NCBI GenBank assembly: GCA_033725935.1
Contig: MU867122.1
Span: forward strand, 1-64,000
From: Cladorrhinum sp. PSN259
Taxonomy: Eukaryota > Ascomycota > Sordariomycetes > Sordariales > Podosporaceae
Direction: 5' to 3'
DNA length: 64,000 nt
The position numbers and the translations under genes are program-made. Positions 21,899 to 33,400 of the stretch are shown here, piece by piece (within the stretch, counting starts at the first letter, position 1; each line of letters begins with the position of its first letter). Below the pieces are notes generated by a model. The model was not told where the DNA came from and ran no database searches. It was given only the letters and a program-made list of their open reading frames with translations.

Positions 21899-23466
21899 AC
21901 TTTGGGGGTTAAATTTCAACGTCAAGGTAGATTGGTTTGTGTGTGGTAGATTGAACGGACCAAGTTGAATGGTGGGCGGGGTCAAATATTTTCCAAGAAT
22001 TATATCATGCTTGCCTGGAGGTTCAAGTGTGTTTGTTGTTGAGGGAAGAAGACGGGTGGGAAGAAGATGGATGGGAGGAATGAATTTAAAGTGGAAGTTG
22101 GATTGCGAAGGTTGCCTAGTGTGGTTCTTGATTATGCGCGCCCAGGGCAAATACCCTAGCAGCTGGCCTTATCACCACATCTGGCGCCGACCGTTGAAGG
22201 TATCTTGGTTATGGGCGTCGTCGTGGCGCCTGCTACCGAGTCGTGCCTTATCAATCGAGGTATGTGCAGATAAAGTATGTATAATTGTCTATAATTGTTT
22301 GGGCTTTTTTCATCTTCATTCGGTTATGCCCGATAACGCTCTGACCTAAACAACAACAATATCATGAAACTTGGGATGTGCTTTCTCTGGTGAGCGTTTA
22401 GCTGTAGCTGCAGCTGAACCCCTGAAACAGCTTGCACGTGCCCGTACCTCCGCCATGCATGGAAGCGCCGAGACAAGTTCTTGGCTCTTCAGCTGTTATT
22501 CGCCCGGTCTGGTTTCCACGTTTCAATTTAATGTTAGGCCCGGTACCTAAGGTACCTAAGATAGTCTTGGTGAACAGCCGCCGGCGCCTCTCCCAGTCAC
22601 AGAAACTTTTGATATTGTCAGTATAATTGACATCCTGTTTAACACATAATTGAAGAGTGCACCCACTAAAGTAACAAGTTCGTCTTGTATATTATTTTTT
22701 TAATTCCAATTGCACGTGAAAGTTTTACCACCTCGGTCCAATGATGTGCACCTTTCCTGGAGATCTACGGCCACCCCTTCGGCTTGTGAACCGAACTAAA
22801 GTTTCCCCATTTCAAACATCAGGCCAAAACAATCTCTCCCCCTCCAACAAAGTCTTTCACTTTGGCCTCTACCCTTTCCTGAATTTCATTCTTGACCTCC
22901 TCCTTCTCCTCGCCCCCTTGCGCCTTGTCCAATTCCATTCCAACAGCCTCGTCGATCAAGTATGTCGTTGATGGTCAAGTCATATGTGAAACTTGTTGCC
23001 AATGCTGAAGAGCCAAGTCTGATGAATATGTCATCTCTTTTTATACCTGCCTAAAGATATGGTACCTATTCGCAATAGTATTTGTTTCAATGTTGTGCAC
23101 GCCAAGTTTTGTCAACAAGAACGGTAAACATATAGCTATGAATAATCCTAGAATAACAGGCACCCGCACTTTTCTGTTAAAATACGCCGCTCATTGCACT
23201 CAATCTTCCCTTTCATCTTTCAATCTCTCTATCTCTCTGTCTCTGTCTCTTGATTTTTTTTCCTTGGGAAGGGTAGAATGAGGGGCTATTGGTGGCAAGT
23301 GGGCCAATACACCAAGAGTTCTGGGACAACTGCAGCCTATGTATGTACATACAATACGTGCGCATTGGTGTAAGGCTTCTTTATTATAGGCGCAAGTTTG
23401 TTCTTAGAGTTGGCCCGTGCTAGGTTTTGACAGGGACTTCTATTTTTGCTCAACCCCGCATCAGCC
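21899..23466. other. Intergenic
   Basis: Promoter side of the degenerate dynamin gene and a long AT-rich spacer with a CT-rich microsatellite at about 23220-23255. No gene recognised. Confidence 0.4.
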
Positions 23467-23577
23467 GGGGGGGGGGGGGGGGGACTGCCCAACAAAGTTT
23501 CGACACCAAAAACACCAAACCACGTAGACATTTGAACCTTCCATTTGCCAAAAAAAAATGGGAAGCATTTAAAAAAC

Positions 23578-23658
<81 letters not shown>

Positions 23659-23756
23659 ACTGCCCAACAAAGTTTCGACAGCAAACTCACCAAACCACGT
23701 AGACATTGGAAGCTTCCATGTGCCAACAAAGAATGGCTAGCATTATATCAGCGGCC
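23467..23756. repeat. Duplicated ~98-bp unit with G and C homopolymer runs
   Basis: A run of 17 G (23467-23483) precedes copy 1 (about 23484-23580). A run of 79 C (23580-23658) precedes copy 2 (about 23659-23756). Both copies begin ACTGCCCAACAAAGTTTCGA and end near CGGCC, with roughly 15-20% divergence. The proline and glycine ORFs across it are translations of the homopolymer and are not genes. The 79-base C run may be a sequencing or assembly artefact. Confidence 0.75.
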
Positions 23757-24323
23757 CTACCCCGCATCCTGGGGCGCTCCTGCACTGGCAATTCGAGAAC
23801 TTCCATACCTATTCAATCTTGATGGCTTCCAAAGGCAGTTGAGCTCCGAGGCGGAATGTAACTTTTGCTGTCCCTGTCACCTTACCCAGCCGAGCAACAA
23901 CTCGCAAAATATTGCCTGTCTAGACTGGGTGTCTCCTGCAGGTATACGCATAAGCTCCAACTTTGGAAGCCAGCTTCACCAATCAACAACAACAATCAAT
24001 CTACACAGCAAGTTCCTTCATGGGGTGTTGTCACCTTACCCACACGAAGTAAAGTTACCCCGCGCCGACAACAGCATTATTGGGACCAACAATATTGTCC
24101 ACCCGACTGCGGTATTTGAAGTCCACCATCTCGTTTCTCACCCGACCACACCGACTTACCCTTCATCAAGGTCATCTCATCTCTGATATCTCTTTCTGCC
24201 CAAAAAAAGAAAGAAAAAAGAAAGGAGAAGAAAAGAAAAAAAAAAGAAGAAGAAAAGAAAAAAGGAAAAGAAACAAAGCGCCGTTCCACGTTTAGACTAC
24301 ACGTTGCACCAGAAAAAAAAGCC
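23757..24323. other. Upstream region of the methyltransferase
   Basis: No gene seen. The last 130 bases carry a long A/G-rich polypurine tract (about 24197-24275), of the kind often found in fungal 5' leaders. Confidence 0.4.
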
Positions 24324-25576
24324 ATGTCCTCACCAAAAGCAAAGTCACCCTCCCCGGAAGCCCAATCCTCCTCCGCCGCCGCCGCCGCCGCTACCACAAC
24401 GGTCGAGGGCATTCTTCCCGCGTCCCACTGGACCGAGCAGCCCGCCATCGACGATGACAACGACTCCAGCCTCGGCGACGACGACGTCGCCAGCTCGACC
24501 GCGTCGCTGACTTCGAGCATCTTGGCCTACCGGACCGTCCACGGCCGCACCTTCCACTCGGACCGCATGACGGACGCGCAGTACTGGACCCCCAACGACG
24601 ACAAGGCCACCGAGGCAAACGACATCATTCATCACATGCTCACCCTGGTTCACGACGGCAAGATCTACAAGGCTCCCCTCGACGACAAGATTTCGGTTAG
24701 TCCATTTTATTTTGAATTTTAATATTTTATTTTTGAGTGGAATAAGCTGATTGAAAAAATAAAATTAAAAGCGCGCCCTCGACGTGGGAACCGGTTCCGG
24801 AATCTGGGCGATCGACTTTGGAGACGAGTTCCCAAAGTGCGAGGTCATCGGCACCGACCTCTCGCCCGTCCAGCCGACCTGGGTGCCGCCCAACGTAAAG
24901 TTCGAAATCGACGACGCCACGCTGGTCCCTTGGTCGTTTCCTCAGGACCACTTCGATTACGTGCACGTTCGGTACCTGTTCGGATCCGTCCCGGACTGGA
25001 ACTCGTTCATCGCGCAGGCCTTCAGCTGCACGAAGCCGGGCGGCTGGGTCGAGTCTTTCGAGGCCAGCTGCGTGTTCCGGAGCGACGACGGGAGCTTGGT
25101 CGAGGGGTCGCCGATGGATCAGTGGGGCAAAGTGTTCGTCGAGGCGGGCAAGAAGTTCGGGCGGCCGTTTGATGTCGTGGGCGACAATTTGGTGAAGCCG
25201 GCGTTTGAGGAGGCCGGCTTTGAGGAGGTGACGGAGTGGGAGTTCAAGTGCCCCATTGGAGGGTGGGCGAAGGATCCGAAGCTGAAGGAGATTGGGCAGT
25301 TCGCGCTGGCCGGGATTTTGCAGGATATTGAGGGTGAGTTTCTTTCCTCTTCCTTTTTTTTATATTTTTTATTTTTTTTATGGAGCGGTGATGAGGTGCT
25401 GACAAAATCTGTGTTTAGGATGGATCTTGTTTGTGTGGTCCCAGGTGATGGGCTGGTCAAAGGAAGAGGTTGAAGTGTACGTTGCTCATCTGAGGAGGCA
25501 GCTCCGTGACCGAAACGTGCACGCTTATTGTCTCATGCGGTGTGTTTATGGGCGGAAACCGGTGTCTGCGGCATAG
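24324..25576 (+). CDS. LaeA-like SAM-dependent methyltransferase
   Basis: Methyltransferase of the LaeA/TAM-like class frequent in Pezizomycotina, where relatives act in nuclear regulation of secondary metabolism. Exons are 24324-24695, 24772-25333 and 25419-25576 (363 aa), with consistent phases; donors are GTTAGT and GTGAGT. After an N-terminal low-complexity acidic/Ala-rich region (about 1-65), SILAYRTVHGRTFH leads into the class I fold. Motif I is LDVGTGSGIWAIDF (split from exon 1 by intron 1), and the acidic loop GTDLSPVQPTWVPPNV is typical of LaeA relatives. DDATL, the DYVHVRY strand and CTKPGGW follow. The last exon supplies a Trp-rich end (WILFVWSQVMGW) and stops at 25574-25576. Target unknown; LaeA itself cannot be assigned. 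Confidence 0.9.
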
Positions 25577-25708
25577 GGGTTTTCATGTTGTTTCGTTTTG
25601 TTCCAAGACTCGACGGTATCATGAAGTAGTACGCACCATGGAGAGGAGAATTCTATACAAGCTTATGATATACGAGAAATACCAGCGATCTTTCATCCAA
25701 ACCACGGT

Positions 25709-27171
25709 CTAGCCCCGGGACATGACGCAACCCTCCTTGATCATATCCAAATCTTTCTTAGTCAAGGGGTCCTTCTTCTTGAACGCAGCAGCTTTTCTGT
25801 CAGCAGAAGTCCAGGCAGTGATGTCCAGATTATCACCGCCCATTGCCGACTTTGGAGTTGTTTTCCCCTTTCTTGCATGTGTGCTCATGAAGTGGGGGAC
25901 GCCTCCGTATTTCTCCTTGTACCTCTTCAGCTCCCTCTTGTAATGAAAGATATCCGCCTTTTCTGTGTTGTGTTCAGGGTCTGGCAAGTCACCCTCTCCG
26001 TCACCCTGAATCTCCTCAATAAGATCGTCGAGGTCTTGCAGCCCTTTCAGGGTGATGTCATACTTTCGCGCGTAGGCTAATATCTGTTTGTCGAAAGAGT
26101 GAGGCCACCATTTCTTCACGCCCCTCTTTATGGGACCAAGGGGTTCTGAGAGGGTGGATTCCTCAAGGAGACTGTAACCGCGCATGTCGGAGGGTATAGA
26201 CATCCACACCGTCATGATAAAGCCCAGGTTCTTCACCGGGCCGTCGTTAGTGAGAAGGCCGTCTCTCTCAAACTCGGCGAGCATTGACAGGAACAATCTG
26301 CCCATCAGACGCCAGGTCGCATCTGCTGCCTCGCCATCGTCGATTCTACAATCATCGCCAACAGTAAGTTCATGAAAATTTAATATTTTTTTAAAAAAAA
26401 AAAAAATCTGTGGAGGGGGATGGTTGGAGCGGGAAACGTACCGAGTAGCAAGCGTGCCATAATCATCTGTTTTCAGAAAGCAGCCGAGAGCTTCGCAAAC
26501 AGCCCACTTCTCCTGCCAGCCGTTGGCTTCTTCAAAGTCCAGGATAACATTCTGCAGAACCTCGAGCGCCCCGTAGGCCGAATGATCATTGAACGTGTAC
26601 ATTTCAAATTTTCCGGATCCCTGACCTGACAATGCGCCCGCAAATCAACGAACATGAGCTTGGCCGCCCTGGTCATGGCGTAGGGGTGCTCAGGGTGATC
26701 CTCGTATAACTTGGTGCAGTAGCATTTCTTGCCGCCGTCACATTTGGGTTTGTCTCCTCCTCCGTTGTCCTTGTTCTTCTACTTGGTGCTGCTGCTGCTG
26801 TTGGTTTCCTCCTCGCTTTCTTCTTCGTCTTCTTCCTCATCATCACTGTCGCCATTGGAAAACGGCGCGTCGCACATCAAGGTGAACGCGAATGGATCCT
26901 TCTTGTCATCTTCGAGCAACGTCTTGTAATGATCGGCAATATTTGCCGAGCAGGAGGGGATGGTCCATCTGTTCGGAGCGGCCTTCTTTTTGGGTGCGGG
27001 CTTGGCCTTTGTTTCGGCAGCGGCGGGGGGTTCCTGTGGCGCGGTAGAGTCGGGGGTTTCCACAGTCTCGGGTCCGGCAGAAGCTGCAGGTTCGGCATCG
27101 GTGGAGGGACGAGACTTTTTGGCCCGGGGTGCCGCTTTGGCTGTGGTTGTTCCGCGTCGTTTGGGAGGCAT
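25709..27171 (-). CDS. Acidic nuclear-type conserved protein, damaged
   Basis: One protein can be followed from the ATG at 27171 (MPPKRRGTTT) to 25709. A basic Lys/Pro/Ala-rich head with NLS-like clusters is followed by the RWTIPSCSANIADHYKTLL segment, an Asp/Glu-rich stretch, a Cys motif (KCDGGKKCYC), then HPYAMTRAAKLMF and a long helical part. An intron at 26441-26346 (GTACGT donor, 96 nt) fits. Two lesions interrupt it: an in-frame TAG at 26781-26779 and a one-base slip near 26609-26617, where AATTTGAAATG would need one more T to continue from DPEN into FEMYTFND. The Cys/His-type region suggests nucleic-acid or chromatin binding, but I cannot name the family. It could be a pseudogene, or its sequence may contain errors. 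Confidence 0.55.
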
Positions 27172-27879
27172 TTTTGTTTTGAACGTTGTGCACACAGGGG
27201 GACTTGTTGGATAATTTGATTGTGAAGGATGAAAAAAAAAGAGAAGAGCTGGTGAAGGGGGAATAATATTTATGCGGGGTATCTAGATGAAAGCGTTTGC
27301 GCAAACAGACGCGTTCGACAAAGTTCACGTTGACGCGAACCGTTGTCTTTAGTCGTGCATGACGTCAACGTCAATTGGTCTGAGTGGTGGACATGCGCAC
27401 GCTGCATATCAACACAGCCCAAAAACGCACTTTAGCACCACTTTCGGAATCTGAAAAATATTCATTATCTTGTAGAATGGTATGCTTTTTACTTTTGAAA
27501 AGGTACCTTATTTCCAGAGCGTTGTCGGGGGTCGTAGTTATTGGATATATTCTGCTGCGTATGCCGCAAAAGCAACGGACCCACTGACGTTTCGGTTGGG
27601 CTTTATTACAAACGCTTCTGATCGGCACAACAAACCTTCTATCCAAAACACAGGTATAATCCCCTCAAAAAGTCAGAGTAGTCGTGTTTGGTGTTCTACT
27701 GATACAACTGCTATGCTCTTTCTATCTTGGGAATCATGTGGTTAGCCTTTTGTTCAAAGAGATGTGATGAAGTTAACTGCTATTGAGGCAAGGAGCGAGC
27801 TCTAAGATCTTTCAACCACTACGGAGAACACTCACACAAATCTAATTACACCACACATTGCTACTGGCGACTCAGCATT
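27172..27879. other. Intergenic
   Basis: Between two minus-strand genes. No gene recognised; the promoter of the acidic protein presumably sits at its left end. Confidence 0.4.
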
Positions 27880-28533
27880 TCATTCTTTGGATATATCCAC
27901 CAGCGGCCGCACAGCTTCCCAATCCTCTCTCGTATTCACATTCCTCAGCTGGGTGGAATCTCGTTCCAGAAGCTCAATTTGATTCCCCCCCAACCTCCGG
28001 ACTATGGAAGAGGGCCCAGGCAAACTGCCGTTGTCAGCAGATTTCGCCAGCAAGCCGACCGCTTCCGGACTCCATATTCCCACGAGCGGTTCGCAGAAGC
28101 CTTCTGCGTTGCGGAAACAGGTGATTGGCGGTTGATAAGCTTGCCGAAGTTGATGCAAGCCGTCGATAGTGAGGAGCGGGTAGTCAACAGCTACCACAAG
28201 CCAGGTTGCTGTTGGATCGAACCTGAAAGCTGACAGCAATCCCTGAGCTGGCCCTCCGGATTCAGGCGCAGTGTTATCCTGCAAGTCGTGTATTACTACG
28301 ACTCGAGGATTGGCAAAGACGTTGGCGGCTGCATCAAGGAGAAAGTCGTCGAGGACTGAGTCCTTCGCTAACGAGATGTAGATGGTTGGTGACTCTGGAC
28401 ATGCTTTGTGGAGAAGGTTGATGAGATGTTGGTATAATGGTGTTCCGTCTGGTAGTTGCAGGAGGTGCTTGGGGGATCCCATGCGGACGGATTTCCCGCC
28501 TGCTAAGATGAGGGGACGGAGGTTGAGGTCCAT
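27880..28533 (-). CDS. MobA-like molybdopterin guanylyltransferase
   Basis: Single-exon 217-aa nucleotidyltransferase of the MobA/MobA-like NTP-transferase family. MobA transfers GMP from GTP to molybdopterin to make the MGD cofactor used by bacterial DMSO-reductase-family enzymes. The N-terminal nucleotide motif LILAGGKSVRMGSPKHLL (about residues 8-25) matches LAGGxSxRMGxxK, and VVAVDYPLLT (about 112-121) supplies the metal-binding Asp in the usual place. CFRNAEGFCEPLVGIW matches the region that contacts product in MobA. The related MocA (CMP transfer) or a general NTP transferase cannot be excluded, but the neighbouring bis-MGD-type oxidoreductase and MoeA favour MobA. It is divergent from the transporter gene, with 474 bases between the starts. 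Confidence 0.85.
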   Translation of the reverse strand: MDLNLRPLILAGGKSVRMGSPKHLLQLPDGTPLYQHLINLLHKACPESPTIYISLAKDSVLDDFLLDAAANVFANPRVVVIHDLQDNTAPESGGPAQGLLSAFRFDPTATWLVVAVDYPLLTIDGLHQLRQAYQPPITCFRNAEGFCEPLVGIWSPEAVGLLAKSADNGSLPGPSSIVRRLGGNQIELLERDSTQLRNVNTREDWEAVRPLVDISKE

Positions 28534-29007
28534 GGTTCTCGCGTTGTGAAACCCTCATTTGGTACCATGCTTGAAAACCGAGATGGTCCCTCCCTTCGTG
28601 TTTGTTGTTTGGGGCCGAGGCGTAATTAGTCCCCTGGTCTCCAACATCCTGCACCCGAGTGGACGGATAAAAGTGGGCGACTAGCGTTACTTGCCTGAAC
28701 CCAGGAAAAACATGGAACTCATGACGTCTTATGAGTAAACGAAACAAAAGGCTCCACCCGCGCTCTCACAGCTCACACGCGCTCTCACAACTCACACGCG
28801 GACATACCTCGGGTACTATCAAAGATATCCCACAGAGCGTGCACACTGTTTACGGCGATACCACCAATACTGCACTTGGCTGTCGCTTGTTGTTGCTGGT
28901 TTTATTTTTTTAATTTTATTTTAATTTTTTTTACTAGTACTTATTTTGTCTTTTCTGTTTTCTTTGACCTGAGTGATAATTATCAACCTGATGGATAACA
29001 ACACATC
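28534..29007. promoter_or_regulatory. Divergent promoter region, MobA-like / transporter
   Basis: 474 bases between the divergent starts of the MobA-like gene and the TDT-type transporter. This suggests shared control within the molybdenum cluster. A tandem duplication of CACACGCGCTCTCACAG/AACT is at about 28773-28800. A T/A-rich stretch precedes the transporter ATG. No specific operator is identified. Confidence 0.45.
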
Positions 29008-30269
29008 ATGTCCGGCCCAGTCGACCACGGCGATCACGCCTCGTCGTCTCGCGCTCAAAGAGCCCTCCAAAACTTCACCTCCCAATGGTTCCTCATCCCC
29101 CAAGGCACCGGAATCATAGCCGTCATCCTCCACCAGCTCGACTACCAGTTCCCCGGCCTCCCAGTCATCTCATACATCTTCTGGGCTCTCGCCGTGGTCT
29201 TCCTCCTCACGGCACTGACCCTCTACCTGGCCCGATGCGTCCTCTTCCCGCGTAAAGTATTCGCCTCGCTCCGGCACGCCCAGGAAGAGGTCGCCTGCCT
29301 GACTAGCGTCTCAATCACCTACACCTCGATCATCCAGATGACGTCCCTCGTCCTCGTCTCGCCGGGTAGCCACCAAGACGGCAGCGGGTCAGGCTGGGCC
29401 ACGGCGACCCTGATCCTCTGGTGGACCAACGTCGCCCTCGCTCTTTTTTCTGTCGTCTGCGTCCCGTTCGTCCTGGTGAGGGTGTACCCGAGCCAAGTCT
29501 CGCACCTCTCCCCGGCGGGACAGCTGCCCCTGATCGCGGCGCTCACCGTCGCTGCCGGGGGCGGCACCATCGTCCAGAACGCGGGCAGCAGCATCGGTCC
29601 GCAGTCGCAGGTCCCGGCCGTTGTTGTTTCGTATCTCTTTCTCGGCTGCGGACTCCCGCTCGCGTTTGCGCTCGACGTCCTGTTCTGGGGCAGGCTGCTC
29701 GACCGGTCGATTCCTGACCGGCCGCACACGCTGCAGGAAATGATACTCTGCGGTCCGTGGGGACAGGGCAGCTTTGCGTTCCAGATCCTCGGCAGCGCCG
29801 TGCTCAAGGGCAAGTTTGCGGGGTACAACGGCGGCGGCGTGTTTCTCACGGAGCAAGCGGCGGTGACGGTGGGATACGTGAGCATCTTTATCGGGCTGTT
29901 GCTGTGGGGGATGGGGACGTTTTGGTGGGTTTGGGCTGTTACGGGGATTTTGCGGGCTGCGACTGGGAAGAGGATGCGGTGGATGGGAATACCGTATGGG
30001 CTGTCTGCGTGGTCGTTGGTGTTTCCTTGGGTTTGTATTCCCGGCGTGTACATTTTCTTTGGTTGTGATTTTATGCTTACGACGGTTTGGAATTCTAGGG
30101 TGTTTATACGAACGCAGCTGTGCAGTTGGCCAAGTTGCTCGACTCGCCGGCTTTTAGGGTGTGGTCGACTGTGTTGGCTGTCGCGTTGGTTTTGATTTGG
30201 CTGTGGAATATGGGCATGACTATCAGGGGACTTTTGAATAAAAAACTGTTGGGTTTGGAAGATGATTGA
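29008..30269 (+). CDS. TDT/SLAC1-family anion transporter
   Basis: Ten-helix transporter of the tellurite-resistance/dicarboxylate (TDT, SLAC1, voltage-dependent anion channel) family, the family of fungal sulfite pump Ssu1 and malate permease Mae1. Exon 1 is 29008-30030, the intron is 30031-30098 (GTTTGT donor, CTTACG branch), and exon 2 is 30099-30269 (397 aa). NFTSQWFLIPQGTGI is the first-helix family signature. Later landmarks are GGGTIVQNAG, the LGCGLPLAF helix, CGPWGQG with the following helices, and the conserved GVYT stretch formed by the splice. Without the intron the C-terminus loses its last helix. Its position between MobA and a Mo oxidoreductase suggests it moves an anion linked to that enzyme (nitrate, nitrite, formate or sulfite), but this is inference. 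Confidence 0.85.
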
Positions 30270-30418
30270 AGGTACTTTGATAGTGGGAAGACTTTATGGA
30301 AGAGATTGATGTAAAACAGAAAAGGCCATGCCCTAACGGCCATTGCCTCGGTCTCCAAGTACATATATACATGCATACATACATACATACATACATACAT
30401 AAATAGATACCCAGACAC

Positions 30419-33400
30419 TTATTTAGGTTGCTTGTGTACAGGCACCAGCAAAGTCTGCGGGCTTCGCACCCGAATCTGCTGCTTCACCCATGCGCGCATC
30501 CGACTAACACATTGCTGCGCATACTCGACCGCGTCCGAGAACTCTTCATCCCACATTGCCAACGCCACTGGGGCCAACGCCGTCAGTGAACTGCGGATAT
30601 GAGCAAGGTATACCGAGAGACCCTGGAGCGTCTCCAGCACCTCATACGTGCTTCCATGCGAGTTCTCAGCCGGAAATAAAGCTTCGCGGAGAATGTGCGC
30701 CCTGTGACGCCCTCGCTGTTTGTTCTCCCCAAGCCTCATAACGTGCGGCTCCATGCGTGCCCTCATATCCTCGGCGATCTTGTGCAGCGTACCCACTCCT
30801 GACCCAACTTCTTGATCGTGCGGGATGAGCTTGGGGATGAGCTTCTCGTAGATCTGCAGCAGCTGCACCATGTTCTCGTACGTCTCTCCCAACCACAGCT
30901 CCATCTGTCGCTCACGCTGGGTGAGATCCTCCTTGGAGGTGGTTCCGGCGGCGTCTTTCTTGGCTGCTTGCTCCACAGCTGCTGTCTGCTGCTCTTGGAC
31001 ATGAGGGCCTTCTTTGCCGTCGACAATCTTCTCAATCCTGACGGCACCGGACTTGAAAAGGGGCTGCTTAGAGATGGGATCCCATTTGTCTGCGTCAAGT
31101 GCGTTAGCTTGTTGTTACTGGCACTGTTTACTTACGGAGCTATAACCAAGGAAATTCTCACCGATCGTGAGCTCATTAGCAGCTCTAGCTCGGCCATCAG
31201 TCGAATCCCAATACCCAAAGTGAAACGGCAAAAAAACCTGCCCCTTGGGAACGTTACCGACCCGACACTTCACCTCCACCGCACCTCGTCGGGAACGAAC
31301 AATAACCATCTCCCCGGTCGACACCCCCAACTCCCCGGCATCCACCTCGGAAACTCTCACCTCTGGCTCCCGGCAGCTCTTCTGCAGCGCCGTTCGTCCG
31401 GTCTTGGTCCGAGTGTGAAACTGGAACACATTCCGGCCGGTCGCCAGTCGAAGCGGAAACTCGTCATCCGGCTCCTCAGCAGGAGGACTATAATGGCACT
31501 GCTTTAGTATCGCTCTCCCGCCCGGATTCTGCTTTTGGTACTCGGTCTTGCTGTACGGTGCCCCCGTTTCGAGATCGTGGCCAAACGTCTCGCAGTCCTC
31601 GAGATCGGTGAAGAAACGGCCATCCGAGTAAAGCCGCTCTGTTCCCTGAGGGTTTTGGTCATTGCATGGCCACTGGATCCCGGACCCGCCCGTGAGGCGA
31701 GCGTAGGTCATCCCGCTGTAGTCGCACGGTCTTCCCGCCGAGAGCTTCTTCCAGGCTTCAAACACCTCCTCGGGCTTGGTCCAAGGGAGGAGGTCGTTTC
31801 CGTCCTTGTCTTTAAAGCCCATTCTTTTGCCGTAGTCGAGGAAGATGTCCAGGTCAGACTTGCACTCGCCCGGGGGGTCGACTGCTTTGTGGGAGATGTG
31901 CACCGTGCGGTCGACGTTGGTGAAGCAGCCGGTCTTTTCTCCCCACTGAGCCGCTGGGAGGACCACGTCGGCGATCGCGGTCGTTTCGGTGGGATAGATG
32001 TCCTGACAGACGACAAACAGTTGAGGGTCCGTCAAGAGCTGTCGAACGCGCGGCAAGTTTGGCAGGCTGACCAGGGGGTTCGTGCCGCTGATCCAAAACA
32101 TGCGGATGGTGCCCTGCTCGATGTAGTTGAGGAGATTCATGATATGCGTGGGCTGGCTCCAGTGTGGTACCTGGATCTGCTCGATGTTCCACAGCTTTGC
32201 CAGTTCCGCCATGTGCTTCGGGTTCTGGTAGTTGCGGAAACCCGGGTACTCGCCGTCGCAGCCCGCTTCGCGGTTGTTCTGAGCCGTCGGCTGGCCGTTC
32301 ATTTGCAAGATGCCGCAGCCGGGTTTGCCAATCATGCCACGGAGGAGGTTGATGTTATTAATCTGACACGCGCTGGCGGTGGCTTGGTGTGACTGATAAA
32401 CACCCTGAAGAGCCGTTGAGAGCAAAGTCCTTGTCGTACCCAGAATCCTAGCGGCCTCTTCAAGATCAGCGACACTCACGCCGGTGATCTGCTCCACCAA
32501 TTGGGGGTTGTAGTCGTGAACAGTGGCTTCCAGCTCTTGCAGCCCAACAACGTGCTTCGACGTATAATCCCGATCTATCCAGCCGTTTTTAAACATCAAG
32601 TGCTGGATGCCGTTGAGCAACGCGAGATTGGTGCCCGCCCGAGGGGCCAGGTGAAGCGTTGCCTTGCGTGCTGATTCAGACAGGCGCGGATCGACCACGA
32701 TCAGCTTCGGAGGCTGCTCTCCGGCGAGACGGTCGAGGATTCTAGACCAGAGCACTGTTTGGGTAGCTGCCATGTTGTGGCCCACCATAAAGATGCAGTC
32801 GGTGTAGTCGATGTCACGGTAAGAGCCAGGTTGCCCATCTGAGCCGAACGACTCACGCATTGCCGCTGCGGCCGTCGCCGTGCAGAGTCTCGTGTTGCCG
32901 TCCCTGGAGACCGGATCAGTCATCATCTCATTTCAATCACGAGGCTTCCGAGTTGCTTACATGTGAAGAGTATGCAGACCGGCTTTGCCCACAAGAGCCA
33001 AGGCATAATACTCCTCCAGAAACAGCTGACCGGAGGTATAGAAAGCGATGCTGTGGTTGGTGAGATGCTTTTGAAGCTCCTTGGACTTTGCCACGATCAG
33101 GTCCATTGCTTCGTCCCAAGACGCTCGTTCTAGACGGCCATTCTTTCGGATGAGAGGATGAGTAAGGCGGTCTTCACGGTGCATCGCTTTCCACCTGTGG
33201 CGCTTGTGTGTAAGAAACTCGTTGTTTACACACTCGGAGCGGATGGAGAGTCATTGATAGCTACGTACCCATAGAGTCCCTTGGGTCCTAGTCGGCCGTG
33301 ATTCACCCTATCCACTGCACGGCCGCGCACTCCCACAACTTTGCCATTTTTGACTCCTATATCCAGCCCGCATCCGTTGCTGTGACTTGGTTAGCTTGCT

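Noticed and set aside
23427..23729. Long Pro- or Gly-rich ORFs on both strands
   Set aside because: They are translations of the C homopolymer and have no other coding signal.
31535..32392. 285-codon plus-strand ORF
   Set aside because: Antisense to the Mo oxidoreductase; its translation shows no family features.
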